Shown here piece after piece: positions 44,827 through 57,960 of a stretch of DNA of 64,000 nt (position 1 is its first letter; each line of letters opens with the position of its first letter). Made by a program: the position numbers and the translations under genes. This DNA comes from Anniella stebbinsi (Eukaryota; Chordata; Lepidosauria; Squamata; Anniellidae): positions 192,889,654 to 192,953,653 of the forward strand of contig JARDYH010000001.1 in assembly GCA_029215795.1 (NCBI GenBank). The letters are read 5' to 3'. The notes below the pieces were generated by a model. That model ran no database searches and was not told the origin of the DNA. It worked only from the letters and a program-made list of their open reading frames with translations.

Positions 44827-45805
44827 CTCACGGTTGTTGCTTCAACAACGCCCCAATTCGGACAACACGTTTGTCAGTTGTAAAATCCCCCAACAACTCG
44901 CAAATGAGTTGTTCATCTCAGTTGTTACTTTAACAACTGTGGGTTGTTACTTTAATAACTGTGGGTTGTGTGGCTGAATTCAGACAACACGGTTAACAAC
45001 TCAACGGGTTGTTGCTTCAACAATCCGCAGTTGTTTAACGTGTTGTCCGAATTCAGCCATTGTCTGTGAGGAACTACTTGAGGAAAGCAGAGGGGAAGAA
45101 TGTTGACCTGAAAGCCCATAGGTTCATTCGCTCATTTATCCAAATGCCTTAACAATTCCACAAGAATTATTGTAGAACCGTGTTAACCCCACCTAATCAA
45201 TTTCAGGAAGGCGTGAAAAGAGGAGGTGGAAGATCCAACCTATTATTTCTGCCCTGAGTATTTACTCATGAGTTGGGAAGATTTTAGGCTGCCTCTTGAA
45301 ATAGAAGAGAAACATGCTGATCTCTCCCATAACAAGAACTGTTGCAGGAGTATTTCTCAGCAATAGAACCATTGGCTGTAGATTTGCTCAGAAGGGATGT
45401 CTGTAACTCTGTTAGCTCTGCTGGCAGAAAGCCCCCTTTCCCACCCAAAGCTAAGTGCTCCTGAAGTTAGAATTTGTGGATAAGTCGTGTTTTTGTTTAA
45501 AGGGGTGGTTACTTTTCTGCAGCCTGGCCTGGAATCCACTTGAGATTTTGTGCAACTGGCACCAGACTTCCCCAGAATATCTCTTTGGAAAATAACCAGT
45601 GTGAATATGTCCTACAAGATATGCAGCTAGATGATCAACACTGTCTGAAGGAGAAGTGAGATGGCTCCTCAAACAGCTCTTCTCTGTAGGAACAGTTAAA
45701 AGGAGAGCTAATCCAAACCCATGCATGCATGCGCTTATTCTTCAGGGTAAATCTTGCCTCGAGGAACTAGGCAAAGCAATTCGTTTCCCATTGTGCTACC
45801 AGAAA

Positions 45806-46143
45806 TAGGGATGGGTGAGAATTTCGTTTCAGTTTGATTCTGATACGGATTTGCCAACATTTGCAAAGGTCTCCATATTGAGGAAAAAAGAACTTGAGAT
45901 TTTAAAAATTCAAATGTGGGAGAAAATGAAACTAAGAGATTCAACCATCCTGGCCCAGCCTACTTCTTATAACACTCCATGTTTGAATTTATTCATGTCT
46001 GTAGTGTGAAAATTGTGTTTAAGTTCATTTTTGATAAGAACTTACCAAAATTTGGAAAGTTCTTCATACTCAGGAGAGAAAGACTGTGATTTAAAAAATT
46101 CAGATGCAGGAGAAAGCAAAACTGATAGATTTGCCCATCCCTA
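45806..46143. mobile_element. hAT-type MITE, TAGGGATG termini, 8-bp TSD
   Basis: Termini TAGGGATGGGTGAGAATTTC and, inward from the right, TAGGGATGGGCAAATCTATC. Flanks ACCAGAAA (45798-45805) and GCCAGAAA (46144-46151) match at seven of eight positions. The interior consists of two similar halves, each with AAGGTCTCCATATTGAGGA-like and TTTAAAAATTCAAATG-like boxes. Non-coding. Confidence 0.85.
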
Positions 46144-46499
46144 GCCAGAAATGCTGGGTAACCAGAGGCAACTGAATGTAACAGAACCCCCAGGTTTCCC
46201 ACATAGTTACGTACATTGCATTGGTTGTGATGGAGCAGAGCATTATTGCTAGAAACATGAAACCTTGCTAACAGGGCCTTCCATCCAGAAGGCTTGGCTC
46301 TACCTGACTCCTCAGATCCAGAAGACAGTCCCCCATTAGAGCCTTCCCTCCCCCCCCCCCCCATACACCATAGAAGCCAACTGCTATAAAATTGGGCAAT
46401 GGCCTTTTAAGAAAAAAAAATGCTTCCCCTGGTGTTGGTGGGGTAATGTTGTGTTTCCCATACCCTGTGACATTCACACATGCTGGCAAACTGACACGG

Positions 46500-47570
46500 G
46501 ACACCCAATCAGTGAGGCTTCTTTTGTCGGAGGAAATCCCCCGATAAAAAGCTTAATGGTTACACACTTCAGAAATACTTGAAGCTGATTGATGATCCGA
46601 TGCTTTCAGCTCCCAGATAACATACAGTCAAACCACTATTCGCTACAGTAACAACCTGGTTTCCCAGTTACCATTTCTATAGTTCCAAAATAGGTTTCAA
46701 ACCCAGCCAAGGGAGGGGAATGATTCCTGTCTGTTCCATCAGGCAATCACAATGGGACATTCTTGAAAGGCTACACAAATCATCCCAGGGGAGCTAGTCC
46801 ATACACGGGCCACACGTTGGCAGCTCAGGGGAACATGGCCAAAGCCTAAACAAGATCATGGGATGGGTAAAAATCTCAGGCACAGGAACTCCCATGCTTG
46901 TACTTTAGCACCGGGAACTACCCGCCACCTGAGCCTGCAGAGAAAAAGTCCAACACTAAAAATCAACCCCAGTCTACCCTTACACTGAGTGGTTGATAAC
47001 ACCTGCAATCACAGGGAAGGTAAAACCACAAGGAGTCCCATGCTTCTGCTTTAGCACTCCCCACCTCCTGAGTCAGCAGAGGAAAAGTCCAACAATCATA
47101 ATCAATCCCAGCCTGTTGCTATGCTGAGCTGACCCCAAACAAAACCACACAATCCACAGCAAATGCGAGTTCAAGTCTATGAAAAGCCTCACAGTACTTT
47201 TCATGGCACAGTCCTTAGTAATCCAAAGTCTAAATAGAAGAGAGTCCATGTGCAGAGTGCTTTCAAAGTCCCAAATGGTGATGGATCTAAAGAGGAAGGG
47301 ATTTCAAGCCATGAGTTGAGAGATGTTCCTAGCAAAGGCGCCTTGCCTTTGTCCCAGCTTATAAAGGGAGACGTAGGCCTGCCTCAAACCACCCAACAGA
47401 CAGGGCTCTGGCCCGTAAGCCACACCCGTGTCCAAACAGGATGGCACTGCTCAGCCCATCAAGGTGACACTACAATCTGAGTGACTCCTTCAACAAGGCC
47501 TCCCACCTTTCACAGTCTTGTTGAAACTTATACCTGACAGGTCTAGATCTGGTGGCCTTCATAAGGCTTC
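46500..47570 (-). repeat. Unclassified region, possible solo LTR (antisense)
   Basis: Contains a 146-bp near-tandem duplication: the block with CCCATGCTTGTACTTTAGCA and GCAGAGAAAAAGTCCAAC at about 46891 recurs at about 47037. Antisense, a CTTTATAAGCTGGG box near 47358 precedes TTTGAAAGCACTCTGC and GGACT-rich sequence, reminiscent of an LTR promoter. No TG...CA ends or target duplication were established, so this is a suggestion only. Confidence 0.3.
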
Positions 47571-47679
47571 AGAAAGCCTTTGACAATTGCTGAATCAATA
47601 GCTTTCCCTGAGTCTCGGCTAATTTGGAGCTATCCAAGGTCTTGAAAGATCCTGCCTTGTTATTAAGCAAACCAAACCT

Positions 47680-47765
47680 GACTTGACCTGATGCGACCAG
47701 ACTTGACCCAACTTGACCTGGCGAGACCCAACCTGATTGGACTGGACTTGATGTGCCCTGTCGTG
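47680..47765 (+). repeat. Degenerate ACTTGACC minisatellite
   Basis: Imperfect reiterations of CTTGACCTG / CTTGACCCAA / GGACTTGAT, about 10-11 bp each. Confidence 0.6.
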
Positions 47766-48694
47766 ACAGACTTGCCTTGGCTGTGCTTTCTTGCATGTAA
47801 CCCTGCCTTGCTGGTTTTGGCACCTCTGGGCTCCTTGAACCAAGCCAGATGGGACACTTTCCTCCTAGTGGGTTAAAGCCAATGTAATGCTAGTGGATTG
47901 TCCACTAACACAATGGTATTCTCTTCCTCTCTTCTTTCTTCCCACCCCACAGCTCTCAGTGCCCCACAAATATTTGCTCTGAATGGTTTCCTGCACCTCC
48001 AGAGAAGTTTTTGGGGGTACATGGGAGGGACTGTGAGGTGGTGGGAATCACCCCCTCCTGATTCCATTGACGGAAGCAGTTCCTTCAGACAAAATGTCAC
48101 CATTGGATCCAACCCAGTGTGAGAACCGTGGGATCAAAGTGTTTGGGAATATAGTCTTATTTTGACACTCATGATAGGGTGAACTGTTCAATACAACGTA
48201 ATGAAAATAAAATGCAGCATGGCATCTTTTAGGGATTTTTCCTCCTTTAAAAATCCTTTTTTTATTAGAACACATTAAACTGTGTTTCCCCCCTCGCCTC
48301 CCTTTTTCTTTCAGCTCTGGCTGCTTGCCAAGATACCTTTGCTTACCGCACAATAACTGAGTTATTCTCATTGTTTTTCTTTAGCGAGGAATTAGAACAA
48401 GAATGCCATGGGCCTCATCATTTCCTTGACAATGGGCCTTTGATTTTGCTGGGTACCTCCTCTGGAAAATCTCTTATGGTGATATTCAGGTTTCTCACAC
48501 ACCATTATGTTCTGCGACAAAGGATATTCTTGTGGCTCTAGCCTGAGATTCTCACACATAATTACCCTCTTGGCAATGTAACTATACGCCTTGATACATT
48601 CATAAAAAAGCAGCCTATTCTTTTCTTTTGCCTTCACTCCTTACTGCAACATCAATACAAAAAAGGTCCCCTATACAAACCTGTTTGGCTGAGT

Positions 48695-48716
48695 TATTCC
48701 CCCCCCCCCCCCCGCA
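48695..48716. repeat. Poly-C run
   Basis: About eighteen consecutive C. Confidence 0.85.
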
Positions 48717-49049
48717 CCTCCCAACTGGCTCTATCAGAAGCATGGCCCTCAAGCACCACAGGATTTAATATAAGCTCCGGGTTGTGCCTGGAAGCTCTCA
48801 GCCTTTCTATCATCAGCTCCAAGGAGTGGGCAAGGACTGCAGTTACGAAGTTGCACAGTGATCAGCAGTTTGGAGGGAAGCTGCACATTAGGTTGGCAGT
48901 TCAGGCAGGCGGGCAGGAACTGGAAAGAATAGTAGCCAAGCATCTAACGTAGGATCCGCATCATTTCTGAAAAGTCTCAGGTGTATTAATTTATCATTTA
49001 TTCCAAGTATTTAGGAGCTTTTTTTTCCCTTAAGAAAATGCAGTACTAA

Positions 49050-49620
49050 AAAGAGAAGTGTTTAAGGCCTCCTTGAAGGCCTGTATGAAGAGGCCAAATG
49101 AAAATTAACTGTTCCAGAGAGTTCCAGAACTGTGAGGTCACCACCAAGAAGGCCCATCAAGCTGAAAATTGTGCCTGCTAATTTTACCATTGGGCACATG
49201 AGCAGGATCTCTGATGCTGATCTTAGATTCTGAGCAACATTATATATGGGAGCCTTTAAAGTAACTCAGTTTCAAACTGTTTACAGCCTTAAAGGTTAAC
49301 ACATGTATTTTGAATTGGATCCAAAAATGCACTGGTAGCCAGTGCAACTGGCACAAAACATTGTGTTACATGTTCAGGCTCTCCACCTCCTTTTAATATC
49401 TGGGCAGCTGCATTTTGCATCCACTTCATTCCTGAACTGTTTCAGAGGGAGTGTTACGTAAAGTGCATTGCAGTAGTCCCATTTGGATATAATTTATACT
49501 TGTGCCAGTGGGATAGTAGGGTCAGGCAAATCAGGTTCCAAACAAAATGTCCAAAGTGGAGGCTCAAACCTAGGACTGCTTCAGTAGCAAAACAGACGAC
49601 TGAAAATGAGAGCAAGCCTT
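49050..49620 (-). pseudogene. L2 LINE RT remnant, strongly degenerate
   Basis: Read antisense the region parallels the thumb and C-terminal part of the 24 kb L2. CAGCTGCATTTTGCATCCAC and GTAAAGTGCATTGCAGTAGT correspond to the AARLL...KLQ and DYCNAL coding stretches there, and TTTACAGCCTTAAAGGTTAA to the downstream part. No frame stays open. Confidence 0.55.
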
Positions 49621-49639
49621 AACAATATCAGCTGTCTAA

Positions 49640-52600
49640 GCGATAGGCAAAAGCGTTCTATGGCAGTTAATGACCTCCTATGATAGCTGTGAAAAGCATG
49701 TGAGGTAAAACACACAACTGTACTTATAAATTGTATTGATAGGATTTCACTGAGCTCCTCATTTCGGAGATGAAATTACTCTGAATTTTTCTGACCACTC
49801 TCCAGGACTATCCTCTGCCTGTGGCTGCAAAAACTTCTCATGAACATCTCTTTTCACCTCTGACTTTGCTCTGCTACCTAATAGGATCTCCCCTGTCCCC
49901 CCAGGCCTGGAAGAAAGTATCCTTTTTCCAGTGTTTGAATACAGCCTGCATTTCTAAACTAAAGTGGCAGGACAATTGTGAGATAAAAGCCTCAGATGGA
50001 AGTCCTCCATCAGTGGCCACTGAGGATGAGGTTCTTCTTGACTGAGGCTGTGAGATCAAACTGTTTTAGACATGTAGTCTGTGGCCGAGGCTTCCAATTT
50101 GCTGGTGAGCGAGGGCTTGACTTGCCTGGTATTGGGGTTTATAATAAGCATGTTGTTGATAAATAGAAACTCATTCTTCTCCTCAGTGTGGATGAGACTC
50201 ATTCATTTTTCTTGCTGCCCATAACTATAAAGAAATGATAATTATACTTAGGGGCTGTCTATATGTCTTCTAAGCCCAGCGGTGGCTGCAAATCGGTGCT
50301 ATGTCAGTTACGTGAGGCAGATACAGATTTGCAGCCATCATGGGGCTTTTCAGTTGGGGACTTACCCTGTCTTTTTTGCTGGGAATGAGGTTACCCCATT
50401 TCTTCTGCTGCCTGATCTTGCTCTGTGGTTGATCCGAGGGGTGGTCCAGGCAGATGGTGACTGGTAATTGGTCACTGGAAGCCAGGAAGAGGATAGTGGG
50501 GTGGCTCCAGTACCCAAATGACTGGCAGAAACTCTGTGCTCCGTCCTTAGCATGGGGATTACCCAGCGCAACCCTGCAGGAGAGAAACTGCAGGGTTTAG
50601 GGGGAATGTGGCACCAATGTGGCACTGTCGGGGCAGCCCCTTAATCTCATAGAATCATAGAATCATCATCAGGAGTAAACTGTGGGTTAAACACAAAGAT
50701 GCCTGCTCTTTTATCTTATGTGCATCAGTGGGTCATTTCACAAATGCTTCCTCCCACTCCCATCAGCAATGTTCACCTTCCTTAGATGTACATTCATGTG
50801 GATGGATGTAACGTGTGATGCAGGTGATAACAGATTACCCTCTTTTACAAAGGACCATCCTCTATTTGAAGATGGCCTGTCCAGTCCAAGTTTGATTTAA
50901 AGATGAAGGGCAGTCTCCATGGGGCCCGTTGTGCAAGGGGCCTCTCCCACCATTTCCATTGCACAAACGAGACCCACCCCTTGTGCAACAGAGATTTAAT
51001 GCTTCCCATCGGAAGCCCCGAAATGAACTGAAATGCTCATTCCTAGATTCAGTCAGGTTAGTGGAGCTCCCTTATGTGAGCTCCGTTGACCTGTTCCATT
51101 TCACAAGTGTGCATTTCTACTCATTTCTGGTTGCTCCCAGAAGCACTAAATCTCTGTTGTGCAAGCGGTGGGTCACGGTGGGGTGTGGGGTCCAACAGAA
51201 GCAGTGGGGCACAGTGCCCCACTGACCCATAAGAACTGTTGCCCCCAACAGCTAGCACCTGGACAGCAAACTGAGCAGGCAGGTGCACAGGTCACCTGGT
51301 CAGAGTAATCTGCACTACAGAATTTATGCAAATTGTTGATCTGTTTATTGATTTGTAAGTGTCCACCTTAGAACAAATATAACTCACAGCAAGTACCATG
51401 GTTTTTGATGCACATCTTCTTAGTCACTGTGACTGTAAGAAATGTTACGAATCATATCTGTGTGATTGCCTGGTTCACATCTTACATTTGTAAGGAATTG
51501 CAGAAGTCTGTATGCCTGGTGGCCACGTTTCCCTAAGCAGAGGTCCCAGGACTTGAAATACATTTTCCTGAACCGAGTGACTCCCTCACAAGTGGTCAGA
51601 CAACTGAGCTGTAGTACCATTAGACTGCCCAGTTATGGAACACCTGTGAATGCATTACATACAAATATGTGTATCTGTGTACGGTGTCCAGGTCCCAGGT
51701 TGGTGGCAGATTTTCCCCTGTCTTGGGAGCGTAATTTCGCTATCCTCATTGACACATTGTCCCCACCATGGCAAGGTCAAACTATGGTTTTGGTGATGCC
51801 CCAGATATTGCTGATCCCATGCTCAGCTCACAGGAAGCCAATAGTGGCCCCAGTACCAAGGCGATGGGCTTGTAGTGATCTTTCCTTTTGACCTCAGAAG
51901 TATTTGGGTATTCTGGGAAGGGGGAGATGTGTGCACAGCCTGCCACAGAAGGTTCAAAGGGTCAGACAAAGTGGCCAATGAGGAAGATCATTCAGTGGTA
52001 ACATTGCCAGCAGGAGCTGTAATCCAAGAAGGAGAAGGAAGATTTTGGGTGTAATTTACCCTTCCCCTCTGAGACGGAGGCCCTGCGGAGTTTGCCTGAA
52101 AGGTTGGATTGGGGCACAGTGAGACTTTTAACTGCCCAGCGGCAGTGGCAAAATTTGGGGGATGGGTGGCCTGCAATAGGCCCTGCCTTTTTTCTTTTTT
52201 TCTTTTTTACATTAAAGGGCCTTTTTCTTATACCTTGAAAATGTTTCCATTCTTTAAAACTGCAGGCAGACTTCCTACCATTCCTTGACAGATATTTGAC
52301 AGAAAGCACCAGGAGCCAGATGAAACGCTTCCAAAGCCAGATCTACCCTATAGGTTACCAATTGTCCATCCCTCCCCTATGAACATTCTCAGATTCCTTG
52401 CCTGAAATCTTGAATTCCTTGCATAGAAGATGAAAAACTGGTATTCCCCCCCCCCCCCCGCTCAAGAATCAGCCTTTTTATATATCATTTGCCTGCTGCT
52501 ATAGGGACAAGGGAGCCAGGAAGGGATACTTCCTGACACATCCCTTTTTCTTTTCTTTTTTAAAACTATGGTCTCATGTCTCCCCTCATCATGTTGGCCT

Positions 52601-53685
52601 TCAGACATTTCCAAGTCACAACAGAATAGTAACATTACAGCAATCCTGCGATCAATCCTGCTCTGTCAATGATAAATATGAAGCCACTGGGCTGTGTCCG
52701 TTCCGTACTGCCGACATGCTTTTCTTGACTTCCTGTTCACTCCCTCCCTCTGTTGGTCCATCACTCTTTATATCAAGCCTGTCTTCTGTGGATCTCTTCA
52801 GTGATAGCCTGTAATTTAGGGATTCTGTACAGATTTCCTCAATTCCTTAAGCGTATTATTATCTCCCCTGCCACACCAGCGGGCCTCCCATTTCACATTA
52901 TTCATAAAAACACATCTTTCATTGTTTGTAAGTATTCTGTTTTCCTCAGTACGGCTTCAGCTTTCGTTTTTATCTCTGATTTTTCTTTATTGGTATCCCT
53001 CTCTCTTTCTTTACCAAGCTCACAGAGAGTATCTCTGTTTGTTTTCATAACACCTACAGATTTCCCTTGTCAGTCTCTTTTTCATCTATGCGTGCCTGAA
53101 TCACTATGTGTGTGTCTCTATCTAGAAAGAAAGATTAGCAGATAATAGAATGGGCGGACTGCTAAGTTTCCATTCAGTCCTAGTATGGCATATGGAATAT
53201 TTGTGTCACAGGCTTTGAGTGGAGTAGCAAGTTTCTCTTGTAAGGGCGGAAAGCCCACTACAGAATTTTCAGTGGTATCCAGAATGTTCAAGTTAATGTA
53301 TAGCATGATAAGACTCTGCAAAGGGGCAGGGTGAAATCTTCCCTATTATTTCAACAGATATTTTCTATCTCACCCAAAATAACACTACATACAGTACTTA
53401 GAACAGTTGTCTTCAAAAGTAGATATACAATTTTCTTGATGTCAGGGTTATTTTTTACTTGTTATTTTCATGTTAGTTCAGAAAGATCCCAGTGCTCCAT
53501 TTTAATGGAGACCCCTGTTAATTCTGCATAGTCCCTAAAGGAAAGACGAAAGAGACTGGCTAACATTTGTGGATCCGTCCACCCTAACTACTGTTTTGTT
53601 CCCTATAAAAAGCAAAGTGCATCTATTTGGCCAAATGGGTGTTCATCATCGTTTCCTGCTTATTTCCTACCGGGCTTGCTATTAG
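49640..53685. other. No gene recognised
   Basis: Only small low-complexity tracts (poly-C at 52446) and a 17-bp antisense CR1-like tail at 50646 were seen. Plus-strand open frames at 51466-51891 (141 codons) and 52753-53145 (130 codons) were read through. Neither shows motifs, repeats or homology I recognise. Confidence 0.4.
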
Positions 53686-53689
53686 GCAT

Positions 53690-54340
53690 GTGCCATACCA
53701 GTTCTCATCATAGTTCCCCAGTCAGTGGCTGAAATGCTTGCTATTCCGCCCCCCTTGAGTAGTCTTGTTTAGATTACTGCAATGTGTTATATGTGGGGTT
53801 CCCTTTGGAGCCTGTTCAGAAGCTGCAGTCAGTGTAGAGTAAAGTGGCAAGATTGTTGACTGGGACCAGGTGATGGAACCATACCTCACTACTTCTAAAA
53901 CAATACAGAAGTGCTGCTTTTCTGGGCTTGGGGATGCCTAAAACGACCACCTTTCCCTGCCTAAACTTCCATGAACCTTAAGATCATTCTCAGCAGGCCT
54001 TCTCTGGATCCCCCTGGCATCAGAGGTAAGGTGGATGGTAATCAAAGATAGGATGTTCTTGGCTGTAGTTTTCACCTTTACTCCCTCTCCAGAAAGCTCA
54101 CCTAACACTGAGTATTTCTCCTCCCCCCACACCCAGGATCAAGTTAAGATCTTTTTATTCAGACCGTGTAGTTCTATTAGTTGTATTTACTTTAATGCTT
54201 TTTATCTGATTCTCATCTTGCATTATGATTATTTTCATTGTATAATTATGATTTTTTTAAAAAACACCCTTATGTAAGCCATGCTGGGAGCACTGCTGGA
54301 AATGAGACTACTTGTTAAGCCAGTAAATAAATAAATAAAA
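53690..54340 (+). pseudogene. L2 LINE RT C-terminus and 3' UTR
   Basis: Sense frame reads LDYCNVLYVGFPLEPVQKLQ, a stop, then KVARLLTGT, the L2 RT C-terminal signature. Then comes degenerate sequence, a T-rich 3' UTR, GTAAGCCATGCTGGGAGC and (AAAT)n near 54325. 5'-truncated and inactive. Confidence 0.75.
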
Positions 54341-55159
54341 CATGGCCTGAAGAACCCCACTTTTCTGGACTGTGAAACAGCATTTATGATTTTTAAGCTA
54401 ATCCTAGTCATTCTGGATGTACTCTCAAGTTTTGAACATATTACCATATTAGCCCCTGGGGAATTGTGTTGCAAAAGAAATGTGAAGTACTCAGAAAGAT
54501 CTAATCTAAATCAACGAAATAAAAATGTTTTACCTGTATTTTCATAAAGGTGTTTGTTAAGGCAGAAAATCTCTTGTGTCCATTCATCATTGGTATGTTT
54601 CTCTACTAGAAGAAACGTCAGTTTTCCAAGAGTTTAACATGCTTGCCTATTCTGTTTTAAATGGAGGAAGAGGGGGAAACTGAGAAGTGTAAGACTTTCT
54701 ATTAGGTAATTAACTTTCAAATCAATAGAAGAGATCTAAAGATTAACATAGGGCTGGTAGAAAATGTAAAATGATTTTTACTTAACAAAGGAGTGTGGAT
54801 GAATCAACGCATGACAATAGGAATTGTCAGACAAGGGCACAGAAGGCATTACAGGCTGATAAAGGCAGAACAATTCATCCTGACAATAGTATCTTTAATT
54901 TCAGCTAATGCCATGCTGTGCTGTTTGAATTATATTTTGATTTTGCTATCAAATATATCATGTTATTCATGCAAAAAGCCAAAGTCTCTTAAACGGCTTA
55001 GAAAAATACAGTGCAGGTTTATTTAAACATTGAAAAGTAAGTGATAGTAGTATCTTAATGTGGAATTGTAATGTATTGACATTACACTTTTGTGACCCTT
55101 CGCACCAATGGGAACTCTTTTTCTAAGCTTCATAGCGACACAGAGTGGGTATTAGTATT

Positions 55160-55318
55160 ATTAATTTGTTTATTTTATTTATAGCCTGCCGTTCCACTAA
55201 AATATGTCACACTAGGCCATTTTAACAGTAATAAAACCAAGATTAAAATAAACTTCGTTAAAACAATAATAGAAACAAACAAATTAAAAACACAATTACA
55301 AAGTACAATACAAAAGCA
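55160..55318 (-). repeat. L2-like 3' UTR (antisense)
   Basis: TTTATTTTATTTATAGCCTG and CCGTTCCACTAAAATATGTC, then A-rich 3' UTR with repeated AAAACAAT words. Confidence 0.55.
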
Positions 55319-55321
55319 TTA

Positions 55322-55391
55322 TTATGTAAACTGCCCAGAGAGCTTCGGCTATGGGGCGGTATACAAATGTAATAAATAAATAAATAAATAA
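55322..55391 (+). repeat. L2 LINE 3' end (sense)
   Basis: TTATGTAAACTGCCCAGAGA, GCTTCGGCTATGGGGCGGTA and (AAAT)n. The cleanest copy of the L2 3' signature here, head-to-head with the antisense tail just before it. Confidence 0.85.
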
Positions 55392-55399
55392 AACAGCAA

Positions 55400-57185
55400 C
55401 CAACCCAATAGAACCTGCTTCAGGAAAAGACCAATCCACATGCTAAAGTCCTGTTTGGGGGAGGGATGAATTTGCCTGCTAGCAGATGGACAACAAAAAT
55501 CTGAAGTGAGGTTCAGTGCCCCTCCCCCACCCACCGAAGCTGGTCAGCCCTTGCAGATTCCTGGGTGCCCATCATGCATCCATTGGACTCACCACTCCCC
55601 CCACTTCCTTCCCCACCCACTCTTGAACCTGGTGCCACAGCCCACGGGACTTACCTTTGTCATCTGTTCTCTTCCATTAGAAAAGTAAGATGGGGACTCA
55701 TGTCGTTTTCATAGATCTATGGCTGCAAACTACAGAAATGGCCCTTTACTAGTTTGTGACTGTACATCTATGAAAATTCAGAGCCCCTGTCTTACTTTTA
55801 AATTTTGGTTGTAATGGAGAAGGATGGAAAAGGTAAGCAGTGGGCGAGGCAGCTCCAGGTTTGGGGGGTGAGGAAGGAGGGATGAGAGTCGAATGTCCTC
55901 ACCCCAGTGGCCTTGGATGAGCAGGTGGGGATAGCAGTCCACCACCACTCTGAATTGGCCTGAGGCATCCCGAGGTACTTTGGGCCCGATCCGCTTCACC
56001 TTGGGGTGCTTCGGGCTGACCCGGTAACTCCTTGTGTCTGCCTCAGATTTGGGGCTTCGGCCTGAGGAGCACAGCGCTGGTTTCTAGTCTACCTTTCTCC
56101 CTGGTATCTCTTTTCAGGAATTTATGTATTGAGGAGCGTTCATTCATGTACATCCATTGCCCTCCACAGTTCTAAGTGAGATAGCCCAGCATTTTGAGAA
56201 CTAAGCCAGAACTTCCAAAAAGAAGAAATCTCACCTTGATACAATGGTACAATTTCCACACACTCTGAACTCTGCTGATAGAGCATGCATCGCTCCTGTG
56301 TCATATAGCCTGCTAGCGACTAGACCAGGCTTCATATGGTTGGAATGGCCTTGAGGGTGATACAGAGAAGCCTTCAAGCAAACATACATGGCTGTCACAA
56401 TGAGATACATTGTGCCCACCCTGCTTGAGCGAAGGCACACCTGTTGGCATCCCTGGCCACAGCCCCTGCCATGGTCCACCCCTATAGGCACCTGAGGGAG
56501 AGGTCAGTCCACTCCATCCCCCTTAGATGGAGCTGCCCCATGGCAGAGAAGAGGCGGCAGGCCAATAGCCTGGCCTACTAATCTGCCCTGGCCTCAAACT
56601 GTGCTTGTTCTGTTTTCATATTTTAACATTCCCCCCCCCCCCCAATATTTGGGGCTTTTCTTAATGTCTAAAAACATGAAAAACATGAATGTTGTATTGC
56701 AAAAATCTGTTTGCTGCAGACTGAATCATGATGTGAAGTTTGATTGAAATCAATCAAATGGTATTGAAGCAGTGTATCTTTAAAAAAAAATGATTTGCTA
56801 CCCTTATGGTTCAAGAGGGTGGTTGAAATTTTCACAATGCCATCCCAGATAGAGGTAAAACAAATCCTAAAGGTTTCATAACAATCAGATTTATGGCTTT
56901 TGAGTCCATCAAGGACATATAAACAAACACTTTCTTTAATTTATATAGATCAATCTCACGATTATGGCAGACTAGAGACTAGACTACCCTGGAAAATTAC
57001 CTCAGAATCTGTTGCATTTCCCATGGCAACTTAGCAGGTTTGAATGAGGACAATTCCTGCACTTGAGTGGAAAATATCAAATCACATTTGAACTTAACTC
57101 CAGAATCTGTTGTCCACTTGAGTAGCTGCAGTCAGCTCACAGACATTTGGGATTAGCATTACACGGTTCAAAGGTGGACCACATA
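55400..57185. other. No gene recognised
   Basis: No element signature beyond a poly-C run at 56631-56644. The open frames are short and without resemblance to known families. Confidence 0.4.
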
Positions 57186-57194
57186 CAACTTTTA

Positions 57195-57276
57195 GAGCAC
57201 AATGCTATGCGTGCTTAATCCCACTGTGTTAATGCAACCTATTCCCAAATAAGTATGCACAGGATTGCAGCCTTAG
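57195..57276 (-). repeat. Squamate-type short interspersed repeat (antisense)
   Basis: CAATGCTATGCGTGCTTAAT, CCTATTCCCAAATAAGTATG and CACAGGATTGCAGCC, the complement of the 10.2 kb family, diverged in the middle. Confidence 0.5.
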
Positions 57277-57960
57277 GCAGCTCTCAGTTTATAAAGTTGT
57301 TCACGTGATTAACTAATGGTAAAGTAATAGTTTTGAAAGGTAGCCTAAGGTTCTGGAACAATCGTAGAAGAAACATAGTGAGATGTGTCCTTCAGACTCT
57401 TAAGGACAATGGGGAAAGCAGATTTCCTCTCCTCGGAGCTAGTTCTAACATGCCACTTGAAAGAGAGGTCTGTAACTCAAACATTGGATTTCCCCCACCC
57501 TGGTCTCCAGGACTCTTCATACAGTAATGAAAGGCAAATGGACGAGGGAACCACTTCTAAAAGAAAATTGCTTTGGAAATTCTAACCCACATCACATATT
57601 GTACTGATGGCCAGGTTCCAGTTAATTGCTATGAGTCAACATTTGACTACCCTAAGATCAGATGTGATGGATTGTTTGGCTTGAGCTTTTTGTCTGTCAG
57701 GTGTTTTCCAGTCTTCTGTAGAGCCGGGTACTTGTGTAAAAGGCTGAAAGGCATCAGCTCCCATTATTGTCAGGATGACCTTGAAGACGTTCTGCAACTT
57801 TAGATGAAGAGTGCCGGAGGACTTCATCTGAATAGGCTTACTAAATGAATGAGCAAAGGAATTTTCATTGTGTCCCTAGAAAGTAACTGGAGATGGTCAA
57901 ATCTAACTCCCTTCAGGGGGTTGACTGAAGGGGTTGCATAAGAATCCAGACTTAGAGAGT

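Larger units (their letters stand above)
43463..45058. mobile_element. GGCTGAATTCGG-TIR element, copy C (1.6 kb, gene-bearing)
   Basis: Left GGCTCAATTCGGACAACACG; right (inward) GGCTGAATTCGGACAACACG. Exact 3-bp flank ATT on both sides (43460-43462, 45059-45061). The GC-rich middle is collinear with copy B. The right-hand 240 bp contain at least three internal copies of the terminus-like word TTCGGACAACAC or TTCAGACAACAC in varying orientation (44856, 44979, 45040). No transposase. Confidence 0.8.

Noticed and set aside
50640..50665. Antisense CR1 tail-like TCATAGAATCATAGAATC
   Set aside because: Only the short tail octamers are present; the expected GGGGTCC/TTGGA part does not follow, so too little remains to call a copy.
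51466..51891. 141-codon plus-strand frame, considered as a DIRS or gypsy pol fragment
   Set aside because: A superficial similarity (VADFPLSWERN...) could not be tied to any catalytic motif, and no second domain lies nearby.
52753..53145. 130-codon plus-strand frame, considered as a host exon or LINE C-terminus
   Set aside because: Hydrophobic and Ser/Leu-rich as expected of T-rich DNA; no conserved motif, splice context or tail recognised.
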